From: Candidatus Bathyarchaeota archaeon
GTDB lineage: Archaea; Thermoproteota; Bathyarchaeia; TCS64
Direction: 5' to 3'
DNA: 64,000 bases
Assembly: GCA_016934355.1 (NCBI GenBank)
Contig: JAFGTA010000101.1
Location: 1 to 64,000 of the forward strand
The position numbers and the translations under genes are program-made. Positions 41,156 to 49,590 of this stretch are shown piece after piece (the first letter of the stretch is position 1; each line of letters opens with the position of its first letter). The notes below the pieces were generated by a model. That model searched no databases and was not told where the DNA came from. It saw only the letters and a list, made by a program, of their open reading frames with translations.

Positions 41156-42442
41156 GTGGATTTGATGGAGTCACTGCGGGAGATATTCAGCTTCATGAAG
41201 GGCAACGTCCTCGTGATGACTGCCTGCGAATGCGTCTGGAGGTCCACCATCGACATCATATGGCCGTTCCTCCCCCTCTACGTGCTCAGCCTCGGAGGCA
41301 GCTACGAGACCATAGGCGTCATCACAGCCATAGGGAACCTGGCGAGCCTCATACTTTACCCCCTGGGAGGATACATCGCGGACTACCAGGGCAGGATCAA
41401 GCTGATAGGCTACATGACCTTCGCCTACGGCGCGGCGTTCCTGGTCAACGCTTTCACCGACACTTGGCAGTGGCTCGCCGTGGGCATGTTCCTGCAGAGC
41501 CTCGTGACGTTTTACTTCCCCGCGAGGCAGGCACTCATAGCCGACAGCATACCGCCCAAGAAGAGGGGCATCGGCTTCGCGGCAACGGTGGCTATTCCGA
41601 GTGCCTTCGGCATCGCGGCGCCTGTGCTTGGTGGCTGGCTCATCGAGACCTACGGCATCGGCAGGGCGATGAAGGGTCTCTACTTCAGCGGCTTCTGGAT
41701 AGCCTCAGCCATTGCGCTCTTCAGGCTCAGGTACCTCAGGGAGACAGTCGAGAACCCACGGAAGCTTGAGCTCAGCGTGTCGAGGATACCGGGGCTCATC
41801 GCGGAGTCGTATCGAAGCGTCTTCGACGTTCTAGGCGATATACCGCGGAGGCTCTACACACTGTCCTTTCTTGTGTCCATCAGCGTCTTCTTCGCCAGCC
41901 TAACAAGCTCTTTCTGGGTGGTAAGGGCCACCGAGATTATAGGGCTCAGCATACAGCAGTGGGGCACCGTGATGCTGGTATCGGGGCTCGTGAGCGTCGT
42001 CCTCGGCATACCCGCGGGCATCGTCGTGGACAGGCTCAGCAAGAAGTGGATAGCGGGGCTGTGCCTTATACTCGGCTCCGCCCAGTGCATCCTCTTCCTG
42101 CAGTGCCAGACATACCTCCACGTCGTCGCCCTCGCCGCGTTCACGACCCTCACCAACGCCTTCATGAACCCGTCGTTCCAGAGCCTCTTCGCAGACATGA
42201 CTCCCCGCGAAAAGAGAGGCAGGGTACTCGCCTCCATCGGCGGAGGCGGCGTCTGGCTGATGAAAGGCGCCTACGGGAGCGGAATCCTCGGCAGGACCAT
42301 GCAGACCGTCGGCTCCTTCCTCAGCGGCTACCTCTACAACTATAACAGCTCATATCCATGGATATTACTGTCCGCTGCCCTGCTAGTCTTGGGCGTCCTG
42401 TTCATCGCCTTGGTTGAGGAGCCCAAGGTCGCCGAGATATAG
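41156..42442 (+). CDS. MFS transporter
   Basis: 428 residues with about 12 membrane helices. GGYIADYQGRIKLIGYMTF and GIVVDRLSKKWIAGLC are the two MFS loop motifs (G-x-x-x-D-x-x-x-R-K/R type). FTDTWQWLAVGMFLQSLVTF is a typical mid-half helix pair. GTG start at 41156, with ATG 41165 as an alternative. Substrate unknown. It is like the MFS at 20928 in being a stand-alone transporter gene. Confidence 0.85.
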   Translation: MDLMESLREIFSFMKGNVLVMTACECVWRSTIDIIWPFLPLYVLSLGGSYETIGVITAIGNLASLILYPLGGYIADYQGRIKLIGYMTFAYGAAFLVNAFTDTWQWLAVGMFLQSLVTFYFPARQALIADSIPPKKRGIGFAATVAIPSAFGIAAPVLGGWLIETYGIGRAMKGLYFSGFWIASAIALFRLRYLRETVENPRKLELSVSRIPGLIAESYRSVFDVLGDIPRRLYTLSFLVSISVFFASLTSSFWVVRATEIIGLSIQQWGTVMLVSGLVSVVLGIPAGIVVDRLSKKWIAGLCLILGSAQCILFLQCQTYLHVVALAAFTTLTNAFMNPSFQSLFADMTPREKRGRVLASIGGGGVWLMKGAYGSGILGRTMQTVGSFLSGYLYNYNSSYPWILLSAALLVLGVLFIALVEEPKVAEI

Positions 42443-42582
42443 CGAATCCAATAATTTTTACGTTGTTTCAATCGAATACTAGCGTTTTAACAGAGGAAAC
42501 ATCGTAAAACCCGCTTACTCTGTATATACTGTAAAGACTATTATAGCCATTGAGCCGTTTATTAGTTCGAGTGGTGGCCCGC

Positions 42583-42753
42583 ATGAGTGCACAGATAACA
42601 GAGTACAAGTGCCCGTACTGTGAACGGAAGTCGGCCAGCCCAGGCGGAGTGCGTTTCCATGTAAAGCTGACGCACCCCGACAAGCTGGAAGAGTTCAACG
42701 CGAGGTACTACCCTGACATGGAGGCAAGGTTCAAGGCGTCCTTCTCGGAGTAG
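42583..42753 (+). CDS. C2H2 zinc-finger small protein (56 aa)
   Basis: Starting at ATG 42583, the text YKCPYCERKSASPGGVRFHV then KLTHPDK fits one classical finger, C-x2-C-x12-H-x4-H. The rest is a charged tail (YYPDMEARFKASFSE). Single-finger proteins of this size are common in TACK archaea and may bind DNA or act in small complexes. TTG 42550 would add 11 residues. A TATA-like CTGTATATAC lies near 42520. Confidence 0.7.
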   Translation: MSAQITEYKCPYCERKSASPGGVRFHVKLTHPDKLEEFNARYYPDMEARFKASFSE

Positions 42754-42856
42754 CCAAGATAAACCCCATTTTTATGGAAAACCGGCTGCACCTTCTACAT
42801 CTACGGAGACCACCCGCTGAATATTATAAAAAAAAGGTATGGAATCGGCTTACAAT

Positions 42857-43324
42857 CTACCCTGTTCCTTCTATGACGATCTGGAACGAAAAGTCCTCGA
42901 TACCTGTTATGCCGCTCGACACGTCAAGCGTTATGACTGCCTCCACCGCCTCGCCCATCGACAGCGCGTACCCTTCACGGCTCCACGAGACTGTGAGGTA
43001 GCCAGCCGCCTCAGGGGGAGCCCAGCCGTACACGGACATGCTTAAACCCATCTCCGCGTTTCCCTCGTTCTTAACGTACACCGTCTTTGTCACGGTGTCC
43101 CCCGGCTCCGGCGTCCCCCAGTCCAGCGAGGACACCTGCTGCGTGCACCCCTGATCAGAGTACACGCCTACATCCACCACCTTGATGGAGCCAGAGTTGT
43201 CCAGAGTCTTCGAGGACGTCAGCAGACCATGCACCCCCAGGCTCGCCGCCAGCGACGCGATTAAAACAGCAAAGGCAAGGGGCTTCTTTAATCCACTTTT
43301 AAGCACGCCCGCTATCTCTGTCAC
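42857..43324 (-). CDS. TasA/AbpA-like secreted filament protein, copy 2
   Basis: 155 residues from GTG 43324, chosen because it aligns with the ATG of the neighbouring paralogue (both begin M-T, followed by a basic stretch) and both share CTATCG then GTGAC upstream. Signal or anchor helix: KKPLAFAVLIASLAASLG. The mature part has VGVYSDQGCTQQVSSLDWGT, PGDTVTKTVYVKNEGNAEM and DFSFQIVIEGTG at the end. This resembles the camelysin/TasA group and archaeal bundling pilin AbpA, a beta-sandwich that polymerizes by donor strand. Function is inferred. About 60% identical to the upstream copy by eye. Confidence 0.6.
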   Translation of the reverse strand: MTEIAGVLKSGLKKPLAFAVLIASLAASLGVHGLLTSSKTLDNSGSIKVVDVGVYSDQGCTQQVSSLDWGTPEPGDTVTKTVYVKNEGNAEMGLSMSVYGWAPPEAAGYLTVSWSREGYALSMGEAVEAVITLDVSSGITGIEDFSFQIVIEGTG

Positions 43325-43432
43325 CCATCTGCGATAGATTCGGTGAAAACTAAATTGATGCTGTCCCCCGGTGATCACTGGACCCGGTGAAAGACCAAAG
43401 AGGTCTCAGGCTGATCAATGAGCGGTTGAAGG

Positions 43433-43897
43433 TTAACCAGTTCCCTCGACTACGATCTGGAACGAGAAGTCGTTCACACCGGTGATGCCGCTAGAGACCT
43501 CCAACGTGACGGTGGCTCCAACCACCTCATCCTCAGATAGAACCGTGCTCTCCTGGTCCCACGAGACCGTGAGGTAGGCATCCACACCCGAAGGAACCCA
43601 GGTGTTAGCTGACATGCTTAAGGTCATCTCCGCGTTGCCCTCGTTTTTAACGTATATCGTCCTTATCACTGTGTCCCCCGGATCTGGTGTGCCCCAGTCC
43701 AGTGACGATATAGGCGTCGTACACGCCAGATCAGAGTAAACCCCGACATTTATCCCCATAATAGAGCCAGAGCTGCTGAGGGTCTTCGAGGCAGTCAACA
43801 CTCCGAAGACTCCCATCCCCATGCCCGCGAAAAGCGAGGCGATGATCACTCCAAAAGTCAGTATCTTTTTTGATTCTCCCCTTATCATGCTGGTCAT
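43433..43897 (-). CDS. TasA/AbpA-like secreted filament protein, copy 1
   Basis: 154 residues. N-terminus MTSMIRGESKKILTFGVIIA then a hydrophobic helix and ASKTLSSSGSI. The mature domain repeats the copy 2 pattern: VGVYSDLACTTPISSLDWGT, PGDTVIRTIYVKNEGNAEMT, VSSGITGVNDFSFQIVVEGTG. Both copies keep one Cys after YSD. A promoter motif TCCATAATCGCTTTTA (minus strand; 43934-43949) lies about 40 nt upstream and recurs before the next gene at 44316. Tandem duplication is clear. Matrix or pilus role is inferred. Confidence 0.6.
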   Translation of the reverse strand: MTSMIRGESKKILTFGVIIASLFAGMGMGVFGVLTASKTLSSSGSIMGINVGVYSDLACTTPISSLDWGTPDPGDTVIRTIYVKNEGNAEMTLSMSANTWVPSGVDAYLTVSWDQESTVLSEDEVVGATVTLEVSSGITGVNDFSFQIVVEGTG

Positions 43898-44013
43898 TCC
43901 CGTCCCCCAGTCACCGATAGTACGGGCAATCGCTAAAAGCGATTATGGATAACGGTTCGTGGCGCATCGTTTTTTTTAGCTAATAACAAATTTTTTTTAG
44001 TTTTAGTGTATTT

Positions 44014-44316
44014 CTAGGGCGCTTTTTGTGTTAGTTTCCTTTGATTTTGATGGTATTTCCACAAATATATGGAAAAACCCAAGTTCGCCACAGATGTTAT
44101 TAATCCTCCTATGTAAAGTAGGCGCGCCATCCCAGTGTTGTCCGAGTTAGCCCTGAAGAAGGACTGGATGCCACTCACGAGGGCCTGTACATAGTCGCCA
44201 GAGAACAGCGTGCCCGCTAGATATACTATGACTACGCTTGCGATCAACGCGTGGAGGGTCATCTTCTCCTTCAAGTCACGCCGCCTTCGGAGAGGGCGGA
44301 GGCTCCGGGAAAGCAT
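44014..44316 (-). CDS. small two-helix membrane protein (100 aa)
   Basis: N-terminus is very basic (MLSRSLRPLRRRRDLKEKMT), followed by helix 1 (LHALIASVVIVYLAGTLFSG) and helix 2 (LLYIGGLITSVANLGFSIYLW). The C-terminus is charged (KYHQNQRKLTQKAP). No family recognised. It shares the 16-bp promoter motif with the adjacent TasA-like copy 1, so it may be expressed together with it, possibly helping export or anchoring. This link is an inference from position and promoter only. Confidence 0.55.
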   Translation of the reverse strand: MLSRSLRPLRRRRDLKEKMTLHALIASVVIVYLAGTLFSGDYVQALVSGIQSFFRANSDNTGMARLLYIGGLITSVANLGFSIYLWKYHQNQRKLTQKAP

Positions 44317-44377
44317 GATCTATGGTCGATGGTTTGCTGTAAGCTGAGTCCCCGTTTTCCGGGTACCTGCCTATGAT

Positions 44378-44393
44378 TAAAAGCGATTATGGA
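44378..44393 (-). promoter_or_regulatory. 16-bp promoter motif shared by two adjacent genes
   Basis: On the minus strand TCCATAATCGCTTTTA occurs here (62 nt before the start at 44316) and at 43934-43949 (37 nt before the start at 43897). It contains a TATA-like CTTTTA. An exact 16-base match before two neighbouring co-oriented genes suggests a common promoter or regulator. Confidence 0.55.
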
Positions 44394-44468
44394 CCATGGC
44401 TGGGCAATTTCTCTCGGCGTTGAAGGAGAATCTTATAAAACCTTGGCGAGTAAAGCCATGTTGATTGT

Positions 44469-45191
44469 ATGAAGATAACTGACCGCGTCTATCTCGCCGG
44501 CGGAGCCGGCTTCGGGTACTCGGCGCCGGGGGACTGCAACGTCTACCTTATCGACGGCGGTGATGAGCTCGCCCTCGTGGACACTGGCGGAGGCAACGGC
44601 GTAGAGGACATCTTGAGAAACGTGAGGGGCATGGGCTTCGACCCGGGAAAGATCAGTGTAGTGTTCAGCACACACTGCCACTTCGACCACATCGGAGGCA
44701 ACCACGCCGTGAAGGAGGCCACAGGCTGCAGAATCGTGGCCCACGAGGCGGATAAGGAGAGCATCGAGGCACGTGGTGAGCTGGCTCTCTACGATATGGC
44801 TCTAATACGTGGTCTGAGGTTCGAGGCGGAGAAGGTGGACGAGGTGTTGAATGACGGCGACACGTACCTTGTTGGCGATGTGTCTCTTGATGTGATCCAC
44901 ACCCCGGGGCACACCCCCGGCTGCATGTCTCTCCTCATGAAGGAGAACGAGAAGAGGAGCATCTTCTGCGGCGACGTTGCGGGCGCCAACGGGAGGCTCG
45001 GCTTCATCAACGGCCCGGGTTTCAACCTCGGCGACTGGAAGAGGTCCATACGTAAGCTCGTCTCACTCAGGCCTGACAGGCTGTACCCGGGGCACAACAC
45101 GTTCCTGCTAGACCAGGCTACGGATCACCTGAAGGTCTACGACCAGAAGATGAACGCTGCCTGGACGACGATAGTGACGGAAGTAGGCTAG
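44469..45191 (+). CDS. metallo-beta-lactamase fold hydrolase
   Basis: 240 residues. HxHxDH motif: FSTHCHFDHIGGNH (H-C-H-F-D-H). Other ligands: His in TPGHTPGCMSLLM, Asp in IFCGDVAGANG, and His in LYPGHNTFLL. This is the glyoxalase II-like group, and a substrate cannot be assigned. NucS follows after 3 nt on the same strand, so they are probably co-transcribed. The first MBL protein at 1634 is only distantly similar. Confidence 0.88.
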   Translation: MKITDRVYLAGGAGFGYSAPGDCNVYLIDGGDELALVDTGGGNGVEDILRNVRGMGFDPGKISVVFSTHCHFDHIGGNHAVKEATGCRIVAHEADKESIEARGELALYDMALIRGLRFEAEKVDEVLNDGDTYLVGDVSLDVIHTPGHTPGCMSLLMKENEKRSIFCGDVAGANGRLGFINGPGFNLGDWKRSIRKLVSLRPDRLYPGHNTFLLDQATDHLKVYDQKMNAAWTTIVTEVG

Positions 45192-45194
45192 GCA

Positions 45195-45974
45195 GTGGAG
45201 CAACCCAGCAGGCAGACGGTTCTAGAGAACCCCTCGCTTAAGGACGCCGCGCAGGCCGTGAAGGCGGGTGTGGCGAGGCACCGGACGGTAATCATCGCTG
45301 GGATGTGCAGCGTCGAGTACGAGGGCAGAGCCAGCTCGAAGCTTGAGCCCGGTGAACGGGTGGTGATGTTCAAGCCTGACGGCTCGGCTCTGGTTCACCG
45401 GCCGAAGGACTATTCGCCTGTGAACTGGCAGCCCTCGGGCTCTCTCTTCAGGACGAGGCTCGACGAGAAGGGCCTCGTGGTCAGAGTCTACAGGCGGAAG
45501 GAGCACGAGACCATGGAGATCGTATTCACGGAGCTGACGCTCGTCGCTGTGCTGGACCTCGTCGACGCGGGTGAGTTCAGCCTCTACGCTTCCGAGAGCG
45601 ACATGCAGGAGGCCATCCTGTTCAAGCCGGAGATTCTTGAGGAGGGGTTCAGGCCGATAACAAAGGAGATGCCTGTGGACCCGGGCTTCATCGACATCAT
45701 CGGCGTGGATACGGAGAACAACCTCACTGTGGTGGAGATTAAGCGGGTGAAGGCGTCCAAGGACGCCGTGAACCAGCTTAAGAAGTACATGGACGTCATC
45801 GACCTCGACGAGGGGCGGCCCGTGAGAGCCATCCTCGTTGCACCGGATCTGGCGAAAGGGGCAGAGAAGCTGCTCAAGGAGTACGGCTACGAGTTCAAGC
45901 AGTTATCGCCTCAGCGGTGCTCAGAGGTGCTTAAAGAGAAAAAAGGCAAGCCATTAACCGCTTTCTTCGGCTAA
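45195..45974 (+). CDS. nucS: endonuclease NucS (EndoMS mismatch endonuclease)
   Basis: 259 residues from GTG 45195. N-terminal domain has GRASSKLEPGERVVMFKPDG and LVHRPKDYSPVNWQPSGSLF, the NucS signature. The RecB-like C-terminal nuclease has GFIDIIGVDTENNLTVVEIKR (D...E-x-K catalytic set), then the QLKKYMD helix. The final residues KPLTAFFG fit a PCNA-interaction motif ending in FF. In Thermococcales NucS/EndoMS cuts both strands at mismatches. MutS/MutL are not visible here. Confidence 0.93.
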   Translation: MEQPSRQTVLENPSLKDAAQAVKAGVARHRTVIIAGMCSVEYEGRASSKLEPGERVVMFKPDGSALVHRPKDYSPVNWQPSGSLFRTRLDEKGLVVRVYRRKEHETMEIVFTELTLVAVLDLVDAGEFSLYASESDMQEAILFKPEILEEGFRPITKEMPVDPGFIDIIGVDTENNLTVVEIKRVKASKDAVNQLKKYMDVIDLDEGRPVRAILVAPDLAKGAEKLLKEYGYEFKQLSPQRCSEVLKEKKGKPLTAFFG

Positions 45975-46002
45975 ATTTCATAAAAAGAAGGGGATAAATC
46001 CC

Positions 46003-47196
46003 CTAGATGATGTCCAGATCCTTACCTATTGTCTCGATCTTACCGATGACCGAGTCAAGCTGCTCCCTCGTGAGCTTGGCGTGCATCTGAACCCTTATCC
46101 TCGAAAGGTCGCGGGCGACCATCGGGAACACTATAGGGACGACGAAGACCCCAGCCTCGTAGAGCCTGTCCGACAGCGCCTTGGCCTTGTGGCTCTCGCC
46201 GACGATTATCGGTATGATGGGCGTCTGACTGTTCCCAGTGTTGAAGCCTAGGTCCTGCACCGCCTTCTTGAAGTAGTTGGTGTTCTTCCAGAGGTTCTTC
46301 ACGTGCTGGGGCTCGTTCTCCAGTACGTCGATGGCGGCGATGGTGGCTGCCACGACGGCGGGCGGGTGGCTGCTGCTGAGAAGCCATGTCCGGCTCTTGT
46401 TCCAGGCGAACTTGGCCAGCGCGTCGCTGCCCGAGATATGGCCGCCGATGGTGCCGTAAGCCTTGCTGAATGTGCCCATCTCGACGTGCACCTCCTTGTG
46501 GGTGAGCCCGAAGTGGCTGACGATACCTCTACCGCCTTTCCCCAGTACACCCTCGCCGTGAGCATCATCGACGTAGATCATTGCACCGTGCTCGGCGCCG
46601 ATCCTCGCAACCTCGTCCAGAGGCGCCATGTCGCCGTCCATGCTGAAGACGCCGTCTGTGATGATCAGAATCCTGCGGTAGCTTGGGCTATGCTTCTCGG
46701 CCTCGTCGAGGACCTCCGCTAGGTGAGCCGTGTCGTTGTGCCTGTAGACGGCGCGTTCGGCCCTGGAGAGCCTGACTCCGTCTATTATGCTGCCGTGGTT
46801 GAGCTCGTCGCTGACTATGATGTCCTCCTTACCAACTAGCTGGGGTATCAGACCGCTGTTCGCCATGAACCCCGTGGGGTAGGTGAGTGACGCTTCGGCG
46901 TCCTTGAACTTGGCGAGGCGTCGCTCCAGCTCCATGTGGATGTCCATGGTTCCTGAGATTGCTCTCACGGCGCCTGAGCCTACGCCGTACTTCTCGACTG
47001 CGTCGATGGCGGCCTTCTTTAATTTGGGGTGAGTCGCAAGCCCCAGGTAGTTGTTCGCGCATAGGATTAGCACCTCGCGGCCGTCCACCATGCTAACGGG
47101 TTCGCTGGGTCCCTGCAACTCTTTGAGCCTCCAGTCGAGGGCTTTTTCGACTAGCTCGTTGTACTCTTTCTGAAGAAATCCGGTTGGGTCTCTCAT
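46003..47196 (-). CDS. kbl: glycine C-acetyltransferase (2-amino-3-ketobutyrate CoA ligase)
   Basis: 397 residues, alpha-oxoamine synthase fold. The PLP Lys is in VEMGTFSKAYGTIGGHISG. Asp in YVDDAHGEGVLGKGGRGIV and His in DELNHGSIIDG are cofactor ligands. It converts 2-amino-3-ketobutyrate plus CoA to glycine and acetyl-CoA. The divergent neighbour tdh makes its substrate from threonine, which supports the Kbl call over other family members. The shared intergenic region holds an 18-bp palindrome. Confidence 0.9.
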   Translation of the reverse strand: MRDPTGFLQKEYNELVEKALDWRLKELQGPSEPVSMVDGREVLILCANNYLGLATHPKLKKAAIDAVEKYGVGSGAVRAISGTMDIHMELERRLAKFKDAEASLTYPTGFMANSGLIPQLVGKEDIIVSDELNHGSIIDGVRLSRAERAVYRHNDTAHLAEVLDEAEKHSPSYRRILIITDGVFSMDGDMAPLDEVARIGAEHGAMIYVDDAHGEGVLGKGGRGIVSHFGLTHKEVHVEMGTFSKAYGTIGGHISGSDALAKFAWNKSRTWLLSSSHPPAVVAATIAAIDVLENEPQHVKNLWKNTNYFKKAVQDLGFNTGNSQTPIIPIIVGESHKAKALSDRLYEAGVFVVPIVFPMVARDLSRIRVQMHAKLTREQLDSVIGKIETIGKDLDII

Positions 47197-47263
47197 CTTT
47201 GAACCTTCAATGAGACGAAAGGCGTTTTACGCATTAACGGTTTTCGATCACACAGGCGGTTTT

Positions 47264-47281
47264 GTCCCAGAAATCTGGGAC
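47264..47281. promoter_or_regulatory. 18-bp palindrome GTCCCAGA-AA-TCTGGGAC between kbl and tdh
   Basis: Perfect 8-bp arms with a 2-nt spacer, within the 155-nt divergent region of kbl and tdh. Related palindromes are at 48331 (after tdh) and 51119 (gene-poor region). The short spacer fits a protein-binding dyad better than an RNA hairpin. Predicted operator of a threonine-catabolism regulator; this function is inferred. Confidence 0.6.
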
Positions 47282-47351
47282 GATGGCGGTGGCTGGGTAA
47301 GTTAACTAGAAGAAATTAAAAACTCGTGCAGCGATCCTCATTGAGTGCTCA

Positions 47352-48314
47352 ATGGGAGACATTAACCGTATACTCATAACCGGCGCCCTCGGGCAGATCG
47401 GCTCCGAGTTGACGCCAAAGCTCCGCGAGAAGTTTGGTAAGGAGAACGTCATAGCCACAGACGTCAGGGAGCCGAAGGCGCCGCAGGATGGCCCGTTCGA
47501 CAAGCTGGATGTTCTGAAGCTGGATGAGATGAAGCGGCTGGTCAAGGAGTACGACGTAGACACCGTTTACCACCTAGCGGCCATCCTTTCGGCGACTGGT
47601 GAGCAGAAGCCTGACCTAGCCTGGAGGATCAACATCGAGGGCCTGATCAACGTGCTGAACACCGCCAGGGACCTCAAGCTGACCAGGGTGTTCCACCCGA
47701 GCTCGATAGCTGCGTTCGGCCCCGAGACGCCGAGGGTGTTGACGCCTCAGGAGACCATCCTGAAGCCGAGGACCATGTACGGCGTGACGAAGGTGGCGGG
47801 TGAGCTTCTGGACAACTACTACTTCGAGAAGTTTGGAGTGGATGTGAGGGGCGCGAGGCTTCCCGGGATAATAAGCAACGTGGCGCCGCCTGGTGGAGGC
47901 ACAACAGACTACGCCGTTGAGATATTCTATGAGGCTATAAAGCAGAAGAGTTACACTTGTTTCCTCAGCGAGGACACGGTTCTACCCATGATGTACATGC
48001 CTGACTGTCTTAAGGCGTTCATCACGTTGATGGACGCCGAGCCGTCAAGCCTTAACCACCATGGCGACTACAACTTGGCTTCCCTAAGCTTCAACCCGAG
48101 GGAGCTGGCGGCAGAGATCAGGAGGCACATCCCCGAGTTCACGGTTAAGTACAAGCCCGACTACAGGCAGGCGATAGCCGACTCGTGGCCTAAGAGCATC
48201 GACGACTCGGCTTCGAGGGAGGAATGGGGCTGGCGGCCCGACTACGACCTTCCAATGATGGTTGAGGACATGCTGAGGGTCCTCGGGGAGAGGCATGAGA
48301 GGGGCGATCTCTAG
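47352..48314 (+). CDS. tdh: L-threonine 3-dehydrogenase, short-chain (SDR) type
   Basis: 320 residues, extended SDR. NAD site: ILITGALGQIGSELTPKL (GxxGxxG). Catalytic YxxxK: TMYGVTKVAGELLDNYY. FHPSSIAAFGPETPR supplies the catalytic Ser. The ending RPDYDLPMMVEDMLRVL is typical of the SDR threonine dehydrogenases rather than UDP-glucose epimerases. It oxidizes threonine to 2-amino-3-ketobutyrate, used by divergent Kbl. This pair gives a complete threonine-to-glycine pathway. Confidence 0.88.
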   Translation: MGDINRILITGALGQIGSELTPKLREKFGKENVIATDVREPKAPQDGPFDKLDVLKLDEMKRLVKEYDVDTVYHLAAILSATGEQKPDLAWRINIEGLINVLNTARDLKLTRVFHPSSIAAFGPETPRVLTPQETILKPRTMYGVTKVAGELLDNYYFEKFGVDVRGARLPGIISNVAPPGGGTTDYAVEIFYEAIKQKSYTCFLSEDTVLPMMYMPDCLKAFITLMDAEPSSLNHHGDYNLASLSFNPRELAAEIRRHIPEFTVKYKPDYRQAIADSWPKSIDDSASREEWGWRPDYDLPMMVEDMLRVLGERHERGDL

Positions 48315-48330
48315 CCCCTTAAGCATCTTA

Positions 48331-48348
48331 GTCTCAGATTTCTGAGAC
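48331..48348. promoter_or_regulatory. 18-bp palindrome GTCTCAGA-TT-TCTGAGAC after tdh
   Basis: Perfect 8-bp arms, 2-nt spacer, 17 nt after the tdh stop, in the convergent gap between tdh and the 2-hydroxyacid dehydrogenase gene. Arms match the 47264 site except C/T at the fourth base and its partner. Being downstream of both genes, it may act by looping, mark the end of a transferred segment, or be a different kind of site. Confidence 0.55.
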
Positions 48349-48484
48349 AATAACGGGGTATCCTTGGCGTGAACTCCGTTTTTTCGATTGATTTGTTTTA
48401 GCTGAAAAACGACGTAAATCTGATGTATTTTCCCGCTTGTTTCCCCTAGGGGTATTGAAGAAATATTATCTCGAAAGAAGGTGT

Positions 48485-49471
48485 TTACCCGGATAAGACG
48501 TCGGGGTTGACTAGGTTCGGCGGCTTTTCGCCCTTTAGTGCCGCGGCGCAGTTCGTCGCCGCTATCACAGCCATCTTCGTCCTGGTCTCGACGCTCGCAC
48601 TGGCTGTGTGTGGCGTCACGATTATGTTGTCCAGCTCTAGCAGCGGGCTCTTCGGGTCCATGGGCTCCTTCTCGTGGACGTCGAGCGCGGCTCCAGCGAT
48701 CCAGCCCTCCTTCAGCGCCTTATACAGCGCCTTCTCGTCTATGACGGGTCCGCGGGACGTGTTGACCAGATAGGCGGTGGGCTTCATCTTCCTGAGCTGT
48801 TCCTCGCCTATCATGTGGTGGGTCTCAGGTGTCAGCGGTACGTGCATGGATATGAAGTCTGATTCCTCCAGCACCTCGTCTAGGGTCTTACACTCGATTT
48901 TGAGCTCCTTCTCCTTATCGGGATGGCGTATGCAGTCGTAGTAGGCGACGCCCATGTTGAACCCTCGTGCCCGGGGTACCATCGCCGACCCTATCCTGCC
49001 CATCCCGACTATGCCGAGGGTCTTGCCGTACACGTCGCCGCCGATGAACATCTTGGGGCCCCAGGCGTGTACCCATTCGCCGTTTCGAATATACTTGTCC
49101 GCCTCGACTATCCTCCTAGCTATGGACATCATCAAGGCGAAGGCGCAGTCTGCGGTGGTGTCTGTGAGGACGCCGGGGGTGTTCGTCACCATGATACCGC
49201 GTCTGGTGGCCTCGTCCACGTCTATGTTGTTGTAGCCTACGGCGTAGTTGCTCACGACTTTGAGGTTCTCGGCTACGTCCATTAACTCGGTGTCGATCTT
49301 GTCCGTTAGGAGAGAGATTATGCCGTCAATTACCCTTACCTTTTTGAGTAAAAGATCGCGTGGGACTGGGTTGTTTTCTCCTTCGAATACTTCCACATCT
49401 GCGACTTTGTCGATTATCGTGATGGCTTCAGGGAATAGCTGTCTTGTCACGTATACCTTGGGCTTGGCCAA
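48485..49471 (-). CDS. gyaR: D-2-hydroxyacid dehydrogenase (glyoxylate reductase-like)
   Basis: 328 residues from TTG 49471 (LAKPKVYVTRQLFPEA), which matches the start of archaeal glyoxylate reductases. Open codons continue upstream to 49552. NAD site: LGIVGMGRIGSAMVPRARGF. Catalytic Arg: YLVNTSRGPVIDE; Glu: ALDVHEKEP; His: IVTPHTASASVETR. It reduces glyoxylate or hydroxypyruvate; 3-phosphoglycerate dehydrogenase is less likely as no ACT domain is present. Divergent from the regulator gene at 49591. Confidence 0.87.
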   Translation of the reverse strand: MAKPKVYVTRQLFPEAITIIDKVADVEVFEGENNPVPRDLLLKKVRVIDGIISLLTDKIDTELMDVAENLKVVSNYAVGYNNIDVDEATRRGIMVTNTPGVLTDTTADCAFALMMSIARRIVEADKYIRNGEWVHAWGPKMFIGGDVYGKTLGIVGMGRIGSAMVPRARGFNMGVAYYDCIRHPDKEKELKIECKTLDEVLEESDFISMHVPLTPETHHMIGEEQLRKMKPTAYLVNTSRGPVIDEKALYKALKEGWIAGAALDVHEKEPMDPKSPLLELDNIIVTPHTASASVETRTKMAVIAATNCAAALKGEKPPNLVNPDVLSG

Positions 49472-49559
49472 AACTATCACTGTTTTACCTATTTTGTGTA
49501 GGCGGGTAAATATGGCTTTCCGAAAAACCGGGTTTTTGGCTTCTGTAAACACAAAACAT

Positions 49560-49582
49560 ATATTCAGGAATATCCTGAATAT
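49560..49582. promoter_or_regulatory. inverted repeat ATATTCAGG-AATAT-CCTGAATAT (predicted operator)
   Basis: A perfect 9-bp dyad with a 5-nt spacer ends 8 nt before the ATG of the regulator gene, in the divergent region with gyaR. Such placement typically means autoregulation by the adjacent DNA-binding protein. Confidence 0.6.
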
Positions 49583-49590
49583 TAAATATC

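Noticed and set aside
43400..43420. GTCTCAGG near the TasA-like genes as a fourth GTCYCAGA palindrome
   Set aside because: Only one arm is present; the second half (GATCAATG) does not match.
47296..47304. AGTTAACT before tdh as another TAGTTNNAACTA site
   Set aside because: It has no 2-nt spacer between the arms, so the geometry differs from the ECF and hxlB sites.
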